Positions 28,323-37,587 of a stretch of DNA of 64,000 nt are shown here, in pieces. Position numbers and translations under genes: made by a program. Positions within the stretch are counted from its first letter, which is position 1. Each line of letters begins with the position of its first letter. Under the pieces are notes generated by a model. The model did no database searches, was not told the origin of the DNA, and worked only from the letters and a program-made list of their open reading frames with translations. The DNA comes from Woeseia sp. (GTDB lineage Bacteria > Pseudomonadota > Gammaproteobacteria > Steroidobacterales > Woeseiaceae), in NCBI GenBank assembly GCA_021773015.1, contig JAJFKW010000004.1, positions 372,001 through 436,000 on the forward strand, read 5' to 3'.

Positions 28323-28388
28323 AAAAAAGGGCGACTGAAAAGAACCTCGCGAGCCTGCCGGCGTGCACGGGAACCTTCTCAGTCGCCC
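28323..28388 (-). terminator. intrinsic terminator / expression platform of the glycine riboswitch
   Basis: On the minus strand a perfect 10-bp stem (GGGCGACTGA at 28388-28379 with TCAGTCGCCC at 28338-28329) is followed by six T (28328-28323). The loop is about 40 bases and holds short palindromes (CGTGCACG, GCCGGC, CTCGCGAG). It starts where aptamer 2 ends and lies 30 bases before the gcvT start, so it is the switchable part of the leader. Confidence 0.8.
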
Positions 28389-28554
28389 CTCTGTCCGCTA
28401 TACCTGAGAGATCACACAGCATTCGCTGTATACCCCTTCGGTGGGTCATATCCGACCGCTCTCCAGAGCCAATCAGAATAAGCAGTCCGTGTGCCTGAGC
28501 GTTTCCGAGCGAGTTGCGCCTTCGGCGCCTCCTACGTGGGGAGGACTCTTCCGC
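28386..28554 (-). promoter_or_regulatory. tandem glycine riboswitch upstream of gcvT
   Basis: Two consecutive glycine aptamers read on the minus strand. Aptamer 1 (about 28554-28483) contains the hallmark GCGCCGAAGGCGCAA, then AAACGCTCAGGCA and GGACTGC. Aptamer 2 (about 28470-28386) begins CTCTGGAGAG, has a stem capped by the loop of ACCCACCGAAGGGGTA, and ends CTCTCAGGTA...GGACAGAGG, with P1 formed by CTCTG and CAGAG. The two are joined by a short linker, as in most glycine riboswitches. It controls gcvT and the genes behind it; in known cases glycine turns expression on. Confidence 0.93.
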
Positions 28555-28658
28555 TTACCCTATAGATTGGTGCGCGCAATGATAGCCAACTCTCCGTGTA
28601 GTTGCCAGCAGCAGCGCGTGGGCGAATAATGGTTGATCGATTATTCATGGAGCTTGCA

Positions 28659-30428
28659 ATGCTACGGGCCCAAATTTGCGCCATTGCTGTTTTCGTATTC
28701 GTCAGTCATTCGGTAGCGGCCGAACCAGTCGACGACTTCCACTCTCTTCTCGACGAGAATTGGGAGTGGCAACTTGATGAAAGTCCTGAATTTGCATCTG
28801 CGCTTGGCGATCGACGTCACAATGACCAATGGGATGATCTGTCGCTGGACGCGATTGACCGGAGACACACGAAACGGCAAGAATTCTTGCAACGCTTGCG
28901 ACGCATCGACGCGTCGTTGCTTAGCGTTGAAGACCAGTTGAACTACGCGCTATTCCAGCGAGAATTACAAAACGACATTGATGCGCATGTTTTTCGCTAT
29001 TATTTGATGCCAATTGATCATCAAGGTGGCGTGCAGTCGTTAGAATCAATAACCAACTTGCTGCCGCTGAACACGGTCAATGACTACGAAGATTGGCTGG
29101 CACGTATGTCCGCCGTCGACAAAGTCGTCGAACAGACGATGACCTTGCAAGAAGTCGGTAGAAAAACCGGCTACATGTCACCGAAGATATTGATGCAGAG
29201 AGTGCCGCAGCAACTAGACTCCCAGTTAGTCGAGAATGCAGAGCAAAGTCCATTTTTCAGCGTTTTCGAAAACCTACCCGAGAAATTCAGCGACCAGGAT
29301 AAAAAACGGCTAAGAGATTCCGCGCGCACCATCATCGATGAAAAGATCGTACCGGCATACCGCGAACTCAAGGACTATTTCGAAGATACCTATCTGCCAG
29401 CAAGTCGCGACAGTATTGGCGCATCGTCTTTACCCAATGGCGAAGCATTCTACGAGTTTCGTAGCCGCTACTACACCACGACGCCGATGACCCCAGATGA
29501 AATTCATCGCCTGGGGCTGAACGAGGTGCAACGAATTCGAGAAGATATGCAATTGGTCATCGATGAACTGGAATTCGATGGCAGCTTCGCGGAGTTCCTA
29601 CAGTTCTTACGCACTGATCCTCAGTTTTACTTTACAGACGGTCAGGCCCTATTTGACGCTTACCTGGCAATTTGCAAACGAATTGACCCTGAATTGGTCA
29701 ACCTATTCGGCAAGCTGCCACGAATCCCATACGGCTTACGCGAAATTCCCGCAAGCATCGCGCCAGACACGACAACGGCTTACTACAACGCTCCGGCGGC
29801 GGACGGTTCCAGGGCCGGGTACTATTACGTCAATTTGTATCGACCGGAGGTACGTCCAAAATACGAAATGGAAGTACTGTCGGTACATGAGGCGATGCCC
29901 GGGCACCACCTGCAAATTGCCTTGCAAATGGAATTACCGAATATGCCTGACTTTCGTCGATTTTCCGGTTTTACCGCATTTGTAGAAGGGTGGGGGCTCT
30001 ACAGCGAAAGCCTCGGTTACGACCTCGGCCTCTACAAGGACCCGTATTCGAAATTTGGCGCACTGACATACGAAATGTGGCGCGCGGTGCGTTTAGTTGT
30101 CGATACTGGCATTCATTACAAAGGTTGGACGAGACAGCAGGCAATCGATTTTTTTAAAGACAATGCGGCTAAAACGGAGCTAGATATCGTCAACGAAATC
30201 GACCGTTATATCGCCTGGCCGGGACAAGCATTAGCCTACAAAATTGGTCAGCTAAAAATTCTGGAATTGAGGAAAAAGGCTGAACAAGCTCTCAGTGACG
30301 ATTTTGACATACGCGCATTTCACGACACTCTACTCGGCGGCGGCGCGCTACCGTTGGAAGTCTTAGAAACTCGTATGAATAACTGGATTGCTGACGAGCT
30401 TCGTCAAGCCAGAGAACAATCAGAGTAG
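28659..30428 (+). CDS. exported DUF885 family protein (putative metallo-hydrolase)
   Basis: About 589 residues with a signal peptide (MLRAQICAIAVFVFVSHSVAA). The start ATG 28659 is supported by GGAG six bases upstream; in-frame ATGs at 28629 and 28647 are alternatives. The family hallmark VHEAMPGHHLQIAL, a HExxxGHH pattern likely to bind metal, is at about residue 410 and is followed by FVEGWGLYSESLG. The N-terminal FHSLLDENWEWQLDESPEFASALG is also typical of DUF885. The function of the family is not established; peptidase-like activity is inferred from the motif. It is divergent from gcvT and separated from it by the riboswitch. Confidence 0.82.
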   Translation: MLRAQICAIAVFVFVSHSVAAEPVDDFHSLLDENWEWQLDESPEFASALGDRRHNDQWDDLSLDAIDRRHTKRQEFLQRLRRIDASLLSVEDQLNYALFQRELQNDIDAHVFRYYLMPIDHQGGVQSLESITNLLPLNTVNDYEDWLARMSAVDKVVEQTMTLQEVGRKTGYMSPKILMQRVPQQLDSQLVENAEQSPFFSVFENLPEKFSDQDKKRLRDSARTIIDEKIVPAYRELKDYFEDTYLPASRDSIGASSLPNGEAFYEFRSRYYTTTPMTPDEIHRLGLNEVQRIREDMQLVIDELEFDGSFAEFLQFLRTDPQFYFTDGQALFDAYLAICKRIDPELVNLFGKLPRIPYGLREIPASIAPDTTTAYYNAPAADGSRAGYYYVNLYRPEVRPKYEMEVLSVHEAMPGHHLQIALQMELPNMPDFRRFSGFTAFVEGWGLYSESLGYDLGLYKDPYSKFGALTYEMWRAVRLVVDTGIHYKGWTRQQAIDFFKDNAAKTELDIVNEIDRYIAWPGQALAYKIGQLKILELRKKAEQALSDDFDIRAFHDTLLGGGALPLEVLETRMNNWIADELRQAREQSE

Positions 30429-30437
30429 GTTTGTTAC

Positions 30438-31418
30438 TTAATTGTCGAGCGGCAATTGCGATTGCCGCTCGGCTGCAAACTCACGGCGACTCGTGCGAGC
30501 TCGTGCAACTGGGTCGGCGTGCTCGTCAAAAATCTCTTCAATTCGCTCAACACGAGTTGCGATTCCGCAGTCATTCGCGATTTGTATATTGAGCCCGGGT
30601 CTGGCGTTCATTTCTAATATGAGCGGCCCGTGTTGTCGGTCGATAACAATATCGACACCCAAATAACCGAGCCCAGTCACCTCCAGCCCTTTTGCGGCGG
30701 ACTCGAGAATAAAGTCCCATTCCGGGATACGTAAGCCTGAAATCAGTGCCCCGGTATCGGGATGATCGTCAATTATTGAATTTCCGAGTACGCCGCGCAT
30801 TGTCTCGCCGCTGCTCAAATCAATCCCTGCGCCAACTGCACCTTGATGTAGATTGGCTTTGCCGCTTGATACCCGGGTCGGCAAGCGCACCATCGCCATG
30901 ACCGGATAGCCGCGGTACACAATAACCCGAATGTCCGGAACGCCTAGGTAGCTGACTTCCGCAAACAACGGGTCAAACTCAACACAATATTCGATGATCG
31001 CCGTATCCGGATTTCCGCTGAGACTATATTGACCGCTTACTACGTTTGAAACGTGATAGCGTAATTCGGCACCACTCATGATGACGCCACTAATTGTGCG
31101 GTAACTCGCGCGGTGTCTCTTACTCCTACCGGCGATAACCATAATGCCGTTGCCACCACTTCCTCGTGCAGGTTTGATAACAAAACTTTCGCGCGCCTCT
31201 ACAATCGCATCAAGATTGCGGACCTCGCCTTGGTTGCTAATCGAACCGTACATTTCCGGTACGGCCATACCGGCATCTATCGCTAGTTTTTTCGTAAGAA
31301 CTTTATCGTCTACGCGTGGATACAATCGTCGTGCATTGAGACGCATAATGAAATCGGTATTGCGCTGATTGAGCCCGAGCACGCCAGCGGTTTTTAGTCT
31401 CTTTGCGGCAGAAAGCAT
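30438..31418 (-). CDS. ATP-grasp protein, alpha-L-glutamate ligase-like (RimK-related)
   Basis: A 326-residue ATP-grasp enzyme of the group annotated as 'alpha-L-glutamate ligase-like protein'. Visible are the nucleotide-binding FVIKPARGSGGNGIMVIAG, IIEYCVEFDPLF, DIRVIVYRGYPVMAMVRLPT and the metal-binding LILEMNARPGLNIQIAN. Family members join amino acids (often glutamate) to a peptide, protein or small-molecule acceptor, but the acceptor of this subgroup is unknown. It begins five bases after the inactive-transglutaminase/7TM gene, and the pair occurs together in many gammaproteobacteria. Cytosolic. Confidence 0.85.
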   Translation of the reverse strand: MLSAAKRLKTAGVLGLNQRNTDFIMRLNARRLYPRVDDKVLTKKLAIDAGMAVPEMYGSISNQGEVRNLDAIVEARESFVIKPARGSGGNGIMVIAGRSKRHRASYRTISGVIMSGAELRYHVSNVVSGQYSLSGNPDTAIIEYCVEFDPLFAEVSYLGVPDIRVIVYRGYPVMAMVRLPTRVSSGKANLHQGAVGAGIDLSSGETMRGVLGNSIIDDHPDTGALISGLRIPEWDFILESAAKGLEVTGLGYLGVDIVIDRQHGPLILEMNARPGLNIQIANDCGIATRVERIEEIFDEHADPVARARTSRREFAAERQSQLPLDN

Positions 31419-31423
31419 CTTTG

Positions 31424-32944
31424 TTAGCTACCAGAGATCGCTCTAAAACGATTCAATTCAGTCAAACGATAGCCGGTGTAACGCCCCATCAAGATGACGA
31501 TCGCCAGAACGACCAGCAGCAACTCAGGAAATGTGAAAATCAGATGTTCCAGCCAATGTAAACCCATTGCAAGATAGGCTATGCAAGCGACTAACATGCT
31601 GCCCGCACCTCCCTTAATGGCGTCGCTTGCGCCACGCTCTTCCCAGACAATTGACATCTTCTCGATGGTCATCGCGATAATCACCATTGGGAAAAGCGCA
31701 ACGGACAGTCCCGTTTCCATTCCAAGCTTATGGGAAACAACACTGATGGTCATCATCAATAGCACAACGACAATTAGCACGGCAGCCAATCGCGGAACCA
31801 AAAGCAATCGCAGTCGTTCGAGCAAGAATCGAATACTCAGCCCCAGAGCCACCAGCATTGTGAACAAAGCAAGACCCCAGACTAGTTGAGTCTCCCGAAA
31901 CGACAACGCGATTAACACAGGCATAAACGTGCCGAATGCGTCGATGCCAACCATATTTCGCATGAATACCATAATCAATGCGCCGATTGGGATCATCAAT
32001 AACACGTTGTAAACCGCCTGCGTTTGAATGGGCAGACTAAAAAGTGAAAATTGAACGAGCGCAGAGCCGTCAAGGGCTCCGCGATTTTCAGCGATCGAAA
32101 TAGAATCTCTATAATTCTTACGCACAGCGAAGTTGACTTCAACATTATTGCCACCCTCAACGGTAACGAGCGGCGCATTGCCCCGCCACCAGACCATGTA
32201 TCGATCCGGTAGACCTTGTTCGCCAGTGTTGGGGTTAAAATAGAGCCAGCGATCCCCGTCGTGCACTTCCAACCAAGGCAATGGATCGACATGCCGCTGT
32301 TGATCGGCAAGAACCAGTCCGCGAATCATGCGCGCGGGTATTCGCGCGTATGCAAGTATCGTCGTCAGTGTCTCGACGAAGTCAGCGGACGAACCAGCAT
32401 CGGCTAGTAATAATTCGACGTTCGAGCTTGCGGACGGATCGTTGACCGAGCGCAACAATTCCGTAGTAAACGAAGCTGTATCGGCAGAATGGTCACGAAC
32501 GTCCGCAACGATGACCTCAACCGCTGTTCTTAACGGTTCACGAATGACCGGCTGCGGCGGAAACGGTGGCGTTGTATCGGCCTGTTCGCTGGTAGAGTCT
32601 TCGTAAACAACTCGACGGTAATAGATGGTTTGCGGTCCGTCGGTGCGGCGAACTGCCCACTGCGCCTCGCGGCCGCCGCTAACATAGTTAAGACTAAAGC
32701 CATAACCTTTGGAAACGTTATGCTCGCTGAGCATTTTGAAGCCCGGCGTCAACGTCGGAATTTGTAAGCTTGCTTTGATAGATCCAGGACCGCTATCAAA
32801 CTTGATTGAGGTCTCAATTGTCCAAACTGGCGTCTGCTGTTTGCTCGCGACAGGAAATCCCAAATACTGCCACTTATAGAGGAAAACCCCGAGGCCGAGC
32901 GCGGTCAGACCAGCAACTAGTAAGTAGACGTATCGTTTTGTCAT
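31424..32944 (-). CDS. inactive transglutaminase domain fused to seven transmembrane helices
   Basis: A 506-residue membrane protein: one N-terminal helix (residues 6-24), an exported transglutaminase-like domain (about 130-275) and a seven-helix C-terminal part (from about 300). The catalytic Cys-His-Asp of transglutaminases is not kept: the segment AGSSADFVETLTTILAYARI has serine/alanine where cysteine is expected, and PLPWLEVHDG replaces the usual His-Ala-Trp motif. The domain is therefore probably a binding module. The last helices include SVVSHKLGMETGLSVALFPM. It precedes the ATP-grasp gene by five bases. Known families: Transglut_i_TM plus 7TM_transglut. Function not established. Confidence 0.83.
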   Translation of the reverse strand: MTKRYVYLLVAGLTALGLGVFLYKWQYLGFPVASKQQTPVWTIETSIKFDSGPGSIKASLQIPTLTPGFKMLSEHNVSKGYGFSLNYVSGGREAQWAVRRTDGPQTIYYRRVVYEDSTSEQADTTPPFPPQPVIREPLRTAVEVIVADVRDHSADTASFTTELLRSVNDPSASSNVELLLADAGSSADFVETLTTILAYARIPARMIRGLVLADQQRHVDPLPWLEVHDGDRWLYFNPNTGEQGLPDRYMVWWRGNAPLVTVEGGNNVEVNFAVRKNYRDSISIAENRGALDGSALVQFSLFSLPIQTQAVYNVLLMIPIGALIMVFMRNMVGIDAFGTFMPVLIALSFRETQLVWGLALFTMLVALGLSIRFLLERLRLLLVPRLAAVLIVVVLLMMTISVVSHKLGMETGLSVALFPMVIIAMTIEKMSIVWEERGASDAIKGGAGSMLVACIAYLAMGLHWLEHLIFTFPELLLVVLAIVILMGRYTGYRLTELNRFRAISGS

Positions 32945-32996
32945 CGTTGATCTTGTTATGCGACATTTCGCTGCATACTACACTAACAGCTGTAAA

Positions 32997-34211
32997 TCAG
33001 GCAGGTCGATCATCGATTCCAAGCGCCACGCGAATCGCCTTCGTACGCAATATTCCGCTGCGATTAAACATGCGCATGCCAGTTGTGCGCACAGTGCGGA
33101 TAGCGGGCGACCGTACGCGGAATAAGCGATTCAAACCGTCGATAAACTGTAGCATTGTCAGGTTCGACCCCTTGCGCTGCCTTTCATAGCGTCGCAGAAC
33201 GCGATAATCACCGATGTACTCACCGGCCGATATCGCGGCCAGAACAACTTCCGCCAGACTTGCAGCGTCCGCTATTCCTAAGTTTGCGCCCTGACCGGCG
33301 AGCGGGTGAACACTGTGCGCCGCGTCGCCAATGAGTGCAAGCTTAGGCAAGACATACTGTTTCGTATATTGCGCGGCTAGCGGAAAACTGCCGCGCGGAC
33401 CGTCGGGTACTAGCTTGCCCAGTACCCCATCGGTCGCTGTGGTCAACACATCTGACAACGCGTCGACGGGCATGTCTATCGCCGCTTTAGCTTGTTGTTC
33501 CGTGGTCGTCCACACGAGGGAGACGCGACCGTCGTGCAGCGGCAATAGAGCCACAGGTCCTTCGACCAAAAACCGCTGCCAGGCAGTGTTGCGATGCGGG
33601 TTTTGTGTGCGTAAATGCGTCACAAATGCCGTTTGATTGTAGCGCCAGCGATGCGTACCAATTGCCGCCTGCTTGCGCACGAACGAAGCGGCGCCGTCCG
33701 CACCAACAATTAGATCTGGCTCGACAATCTGCCCACTAGATAACCGCACGACTTTCTTGTCGCCCTCCTCATCCAACGCTCGTATGTGGGTGGAGAATTC
33801 GACCTTTTGCCCATATCTATTCAACGAATCCAGCAGATTGAACTGTAGGAGTTTGTTTCCCACAATGAAGCCGAGCTGCGGCAATGCAAATTCGTCAGCA
33901 GAAAATCGCAATGTATCCGGACCTTCCACACCACGGCTAGCATCCCAAACACGCATTTCGGAGTACGCACAAACCCGATCAAGTATCGATTCAGTCCAGC
34001 CACCCGCAGAACGCAATATTCGCGTGGACCCGCTGGAGATTGCCGAAACTCGCAGACCGACGCCCTCATCAGCGCGGAAGTCGATGGCAGGTGAGCCATC
34101 AACCAGCAAAAGATTAATTGCGGATGCCTGCTTCGAGGAGGCCAACAGTGCAGCGAGTGTGAGGCCAACAACGCCTCCACCAGCAATCAATATAGTCGTT
34201 TTCCGCCGCAT
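32997..34211 (-). CDS. ubiI: UbiH/UbiF/UbiI-type FAD-dependent ubiquinone hydroxylase (UbiI-like)
   Basis: Class A flavoprotein monooxygenase of ubiquinone synthesis. It has the FAD-binding LIAGGGVVGLTLAALL, the substrate-side LRVSAISSGSTRILRSAGGW, the DG motif LIVGADGAASFVRKQ and the second FAD motif LIGDAAHSVHPLAGQGANLG. Its place after ubiH corresponds to ubiI (visC), which hydroxylates C5 of the ring; the sequence alone does not separate it fully from UbiF. Because coq7 at 42.9 kb can do the C6 step, the UbiI role is the likelier. 404 residues; it begins 10 bases after ubiH. Confidence 0.85.
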   Translation of the reverse strand: MRRKTTILIAGGGVVGLTLAALLASSKQASAINLLLVDGSPAIDFRADEGVGLRVSAISSGSTRILRSAGGWTESILDRVCAYSEMRVWDASRGVEGPDTLRFSADEFALPQLGFIVGNKLLQFNLLDSLNRYGQKVEFSTHIRALDEEGDKKVVRLSSGQIVEPDLIVGADGAASFVRKQAAIGTHRWRYNQTAFVTHLRTQNPHRNTAWQRFLVEGPVALLPLHDGRVSLVWTTTEQQAKAAIDMPVDALSDVLTTATDGVLGKLVPDGPRGSFPLAAQYTKQYVLPKLALIGDAAHSVHPLAGQGANLGIADAASLAEVVLAAISAGEYIGDYRVLRRYERQRKGSNLTMLQFIDGLNRLFRVRSPAIRTVRTTGMRMFNRSGILRTKAIRVALGIDDRPA

Positions 34212-34221
34212 CTGTTTGTCC

Positions 34222-35496
34222 CTAGTTTGGCGTCAGAGGCACGCCGCGGGAAAGGCGTGGTAGCTTGCCCGCAAGACCCATCGTATGCCGCGCAAACAAA
34301 CCGCGTACGCCGGGCAGCATATCGAAGCCAAGCATGCCAATATTGCGCAACAACTTGACAGATTTTTTCTGGCTTCCGAAGAGCTTCACAAGGTTGTCTG
34401 TAAAACCAACAAGATTACGATGATCATCTTGCCGCCAATCTGCGTAGCGTGTTAGTAGCGACGCATCACCGAGGTCAAACGCAGAGCGATGATAATCACC
34501 ACCGCGAACGGTATCGAACAAGCAATCGCAAAGTGCGGCGACATCCCGCATGCCGAGATTAAACCCCTGTGCGGCAACCGGGTGAAGACCGTGCGCTGCA
34601 TTACCAACCAAAACACCACGACCGGCGGTCAAACTGATTGCCTTGCTCAGCGCCAACGGATAAGCGGCACGTTCACCGACTCTGGAAAATTGTCCTAGCC
34701 TACCGCCAAATGCTTGGCGTAGTTCGCGCGTAAATTCGGCATCGCCCCATTGCAATACCTCTTCGGCATCGTTGGCTTGCACCGTCCAGATAAATGCGGC
34801 GCGCTTGTCCGCAATTGGCAACATGGCTATCGGGCCACTTTCGGTGAACCGTTCGTAGGCGATATTTCGCATTGGCTTTTCTGGCAGCAAATTGCCAATC
34901 ACTGCAACTTGATTGTAGTCGCTGCGCACCACACCGATCCCCAACATCTCGCGCACCTGCGAATTCGAACCATCGGCAGCGATCAGCAATTCACAGGTTA
35001 ACTGGCGACGACCACTTGCGTCTTCGATTACTACCGCACAGCGTTCTGCCTCTGAATTTGCGGCGACTATACGAGCTGGCGATAGCCAATCCAGACGCTC
35101 AGTCTTATCAATATGTGATCGCAGTACCTGGCCAAGCACGCGATTGATTACTACATAACCAAGCGCTTCGACTTTTTGTTGTTTGGCATCGATATGCGCA
35201 AAACCAAAGCGACCCTGGTCAGACACGTGTATTTTTTCGATAGGTGTTGAGGCTTCAACAACTTCACGCCATAAATCCATTGCCTCAAACATTCGTTGGG
35301 TGCTACGCGACAGCGCCGTTGACCGCTCATCAAAACTCGGCTGTACGCTTTCGCTGGCCTCTACCGGCTCAACGACGGCGACATTCAATTTCAAGGGCGC
35401 AAGCGCCAACGCGAGCGACGTCCCGATCATGCCGCCTCCGGCAATCACGATGTCGTAGTCAATTTCGTTTACGCTAGCCATTGGATCATTGTCCAC
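34222..35496 (-). CDS. ubiH: 2-octaprenyl-6-methoxyphenol hydroxylase UbiH
   Basis: FAD-dependent hydroxylase acting at C1 of the ubiquinone ring. The N-terminal IVIAGGGMIGTSLALALA binds FAD. PSFDERSTALSRSTQRMFEA is the UbiH version of the second segment, LLIAADGSNSQVREML is the DG motif, and LVGNAAHGLHPVAAQGFNLG closes the flavin site. 424 residues. Third gene of ygfB-pepP-ubiH-ubiI, the order seen in E. coli. Confidence 0.9.
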   Translation of the reverse strand: MDNDPMASVNEIDYDIVIAGGGMIGTSLALALAPLKLNVAVVEPVEASESVQPSFDERSTALSRSTQRMFEAMDLWREVVEASTPIEKIHVSDQGRFGFAHIDAKQQKVEALGYVVINRVLGQVLRSHIDKTERLDWLSPARIVAANSEAERCAVVIEDASGRRQLTCELLIAADGSNSQVREMLGIGVVRSDYNQVAVIGNLLPEKPMRNIAYERFTESGPIAMLPIADKRAAFIWTVQANDAEEVLQWGDAEFTRELRQAFGGRLGQFSRVGERAAYPLALSKAISLTAGRGVLVGNAAHGLHPVAAQGFNLGMRDVAALCDCLFDTVRGGDYHRSAFDLGDASLLTRYADWRQDDHRNLVGFTDNLVKLFGSQKKSVKLLRNIGMLGFDMLPGVRGLFARHTMGLAGKLPRLSRGVPLTPN

Positions 35497-35506
35497 ATCG
35501 CGGTAA

Positions 35507-36808
35507 CTAACCTGCCATTAACCGCTCAATATCGTCCGTATCTTTGACCAAACCTTTACTCAAGATATCTGGCCCGTCCGTAGTAACGACCACGTCATCT
35601 TCGATACGAATTCCAATATTCCGCCACCGCTTGGGTATATGACTGTCAGCCGTGATGTAAATGCCAGGTTCAACTGTTGTTGCCATTCCGGATTCCAGCA
35701 TTCGCCATTCATCGCTCACTTTATAATCGCCTACATCGTGTACATCCATGCCAAGCCAATGTCCGGTACGAGTCATAAAAAATTCTTGGTATGCGCCATC
35801 ACGGAGCAAACTGTTTACGCTACCCTCCAACAATCCAAGTTTCTTTAGGCCCTTCGTAATAATTCGCACTGCTGCATCATGCGGATCGTTCCAGTGATTG
35901 CCAACAACCGTTTTTTCGATGGCCGCGATTTGCGCCTCCAGGACGATTTCGTATATAGCTTTCTGCTCAGCAGAATAACGTCCGCTGACCGGTATGGTAC
36001 GAGTGATGTCCGACGCATAGAAGTCATATTCGCAACCAGCATCAATTAATACCAGATCTCCGTCTTCGAGCCGTGAATTGTTGCGTGTGTAATGTAATGT
36101 ACAAGCATTGACGCCAGAGCCTACGATTGGGTTGTAAGAAACCGCTGCCTGCCGCCTGCGAAATTCATAGACGTATTCAGCCTCAACCTCATATTCGTAC
36201 ATACCGGCTTCCACCCGTTGCATCGCCCGCTTGTGGGCCTCAACTGCAATCTTGGCTGACTTGCGCATCGTTGATATCTCGGCCCTGCTTTTGTAAAGGC
36301 GCATGTCATGCAACAAATGATCCAATGCAACGTATTCATGTGGTGTATGAGCACCGGAAATTTGTCGCGAACGAAGTGAGTTGATCCATTCGCCGATGTG
36401 TACATCAAACTCCTTATACGCGCCCATAGTGTAGAAAACACGGCTGCGTGATTCCATAATTCCCGGAAGAATATCGTCGATATCGTCAATTGGAAACGCA
36501 TCGTCGGCCGCATACAGCTCGATCGCACGTTCCGGTCCGCAAATTGATCCATCCCATTGTTCCCGTAAAAGATCTCGTTCACGGCAAAACAGCAGAAATT
36601 CGCCGCTGCCCCTACCGGGTGCCAGAACTGCGACGGCATCTGCTTCCGCAAAACCGGTCAGATAATAAAAGTCGCTATCCGGTCGGTATTTATACTCGAT
36701 GTCCCGACTGCGATTGCGAACGGGTGCGTTGGGGAGAATTGCGATTCCATCGTCACCCACCATACGCATTAGTTGCTTGCGACGTTTTGCAAACTCTTCA
36801 GGCTTCAT
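35507..36808 (-). CDS. pepP: Xaa-Pro aminopeptidase PepP
   Basis: M24 peptidase removing N-terminal residues before proline. The N-terminal domain begins FAKRRKQLMRMVGDDGIAIL and contains YKYRPDSDFYYLTGF. Metal ligands of the pita-bread fold are visible in LIDAGCEYDFYASDITRTIP (two Asp), TGHWLGMDVHDVGDY (His), TVEPGIYI (Glu) and GIRIEDDVVV (Glu). Length 433 residues is usual. It lies 10 bases before ubiH and 31 bases after ygfB. Confidence 0.95.
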   Translation of the reverse strand: MKPEEFAKRRKQLMRMVGDDGIAILPNAPVRNRSRDIEYKYRPDSDFYYLTGFAEADAVAVLAPGRGSGEFLLFCRERDLLREQWDGSICGPERAIELYAADDAFPIDDIDDILPGIMESRSRVFYTMGAYKEFDVHIGEWINSLRSRQISGAHTPHEYVALDHLLHDMRLYKSRAEISTMRKSAKIAVEAHKRAMQRVEAGMYEYEVEAEYVYEFRRRQAAVSYNPIVGSGVNACTLHYTRNNSRLEDGDLVLIDAGCEYDFYASDITRTIPVSGRYSAEQKAIYEIVLEAQIAAIEKTVVGNHWNDPHDAAVRIITKGLKKLGLLEGSVNSLLRDGAYQEFFMTRTGHWLGMDVHDVGDYKVSDEWRMLESGMATTVEPGIYITADSHIPKRWRNIGIRIEDDVVVTTDGPDILSKGLVKDTDDIERLMAG

Positions 36809-36839
36809 TTTGCTTACGATTTACCGCGTTTGAGATTCG

Positions 36840-37454
36840 CTAGTGCAGCGTGCCAGAAGCAATATCATCGGTGTTTTTGTTACGCAAATCTGCCAGTTCC
36901 TCATACACCAATTGCGTTGCTACTCTGACGTACTCGATTATTTCCACCAGTGCCGCTTCATCTTCTTCGTCATCATCTCCTTCGGCGGCTGCGCGTGTCA
37001 TTTCCAGCATGTCTTTGATGATGTCACTGATTGGCTCGGCAGCAAGCTTGCTACGCAATTCGTCCGGCGTGGGGCCAGATACCAATCCGTGCAAAAAACC
37101 TTCGCACCACTGGGCCAATGAGGTCGCAACGTCCAAAGAAGACTCGAAATCGCGGGACAATAACGGCTCAAATTCCGATTGTCGCTCCGAAAGCTGCCGA
37201 TGTGTTGCTAGCGCCGCTTCATGGAGATATAGCGCAGCGTCACCGGGCCGCGTTGCGGCACCCATTACCGAGTCCGTTTCCGCGCCTGCGCTGGGCGTAT
37301 CATTCATCAAAAATACAAGCCAATCGTCGATGCCTGCCCGGCCCAGCAGTGAAAGTCGACTGCACAGCAGACCATGCGCCTGCGGCGCTGTCCAGGAAGA
37401 GCCACTGGCGCTTAGCTCGGTCTCCATCAGATCGTAGTCGATCACCCTACTCAT
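36840..37454 (-). CDS. ygfB: UPF0149 family protein YgfB
   Basis: A 204-residue mainly helical protein of the UPF0149/YecA-YgfB family. It has the family pattern LSASGSSWTAPQAHGLLCSR near the start and LAQWCEGFLHGL in the middle, followed by an acidic stretch (AEGDDDEEDEAALVEIIEYVRVA). First gene of the ygfB-pepP-ubiH-ubiI run. In Pseudomonas aeruginosa YgfB is reported to repress alpA and so affect AmpC beta-lactamase; whether that holds here is unknown. Divergent from the ZapB-like/zapA genes. Confidence 0.9.
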   Translation of the reverse strand: MSRVIDYDLMETELSASGSSWTAPQAHGLLCSRLSLLGRAGIDDWLVFLMNDTPSAGAETDSVMGAATRPGDAALYLHEAALATHRQLSERQSEFEPLLSRDFESSLDVATSLAQWCEGFLHGLVSGPTPDELRSKLAAEPISDIIKDMLEMTRAAAEGDDDEEDEAALVEIIEYVRVATQLVYEELADLRNKNTDDIASGTLH

Positions 37455-37587
37455 CGGCTCTCACTTCTCGAAAATTAGTCTATGTGGTGACGAGAATGAT
37501 CCCACGTAATGACCAATCAGGCCATTAAATTGGTCCGGACGAGCATTGCCGATTGATTCTGCCACCGAGCAGAACTATATTGCGTCT

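Noticed and set aside
27205-28449. Long gcvT frame starting in the riboswitch
   Set aside because: The first 52 codons cover the aptamer and terminator; the family start is ATG 28293.
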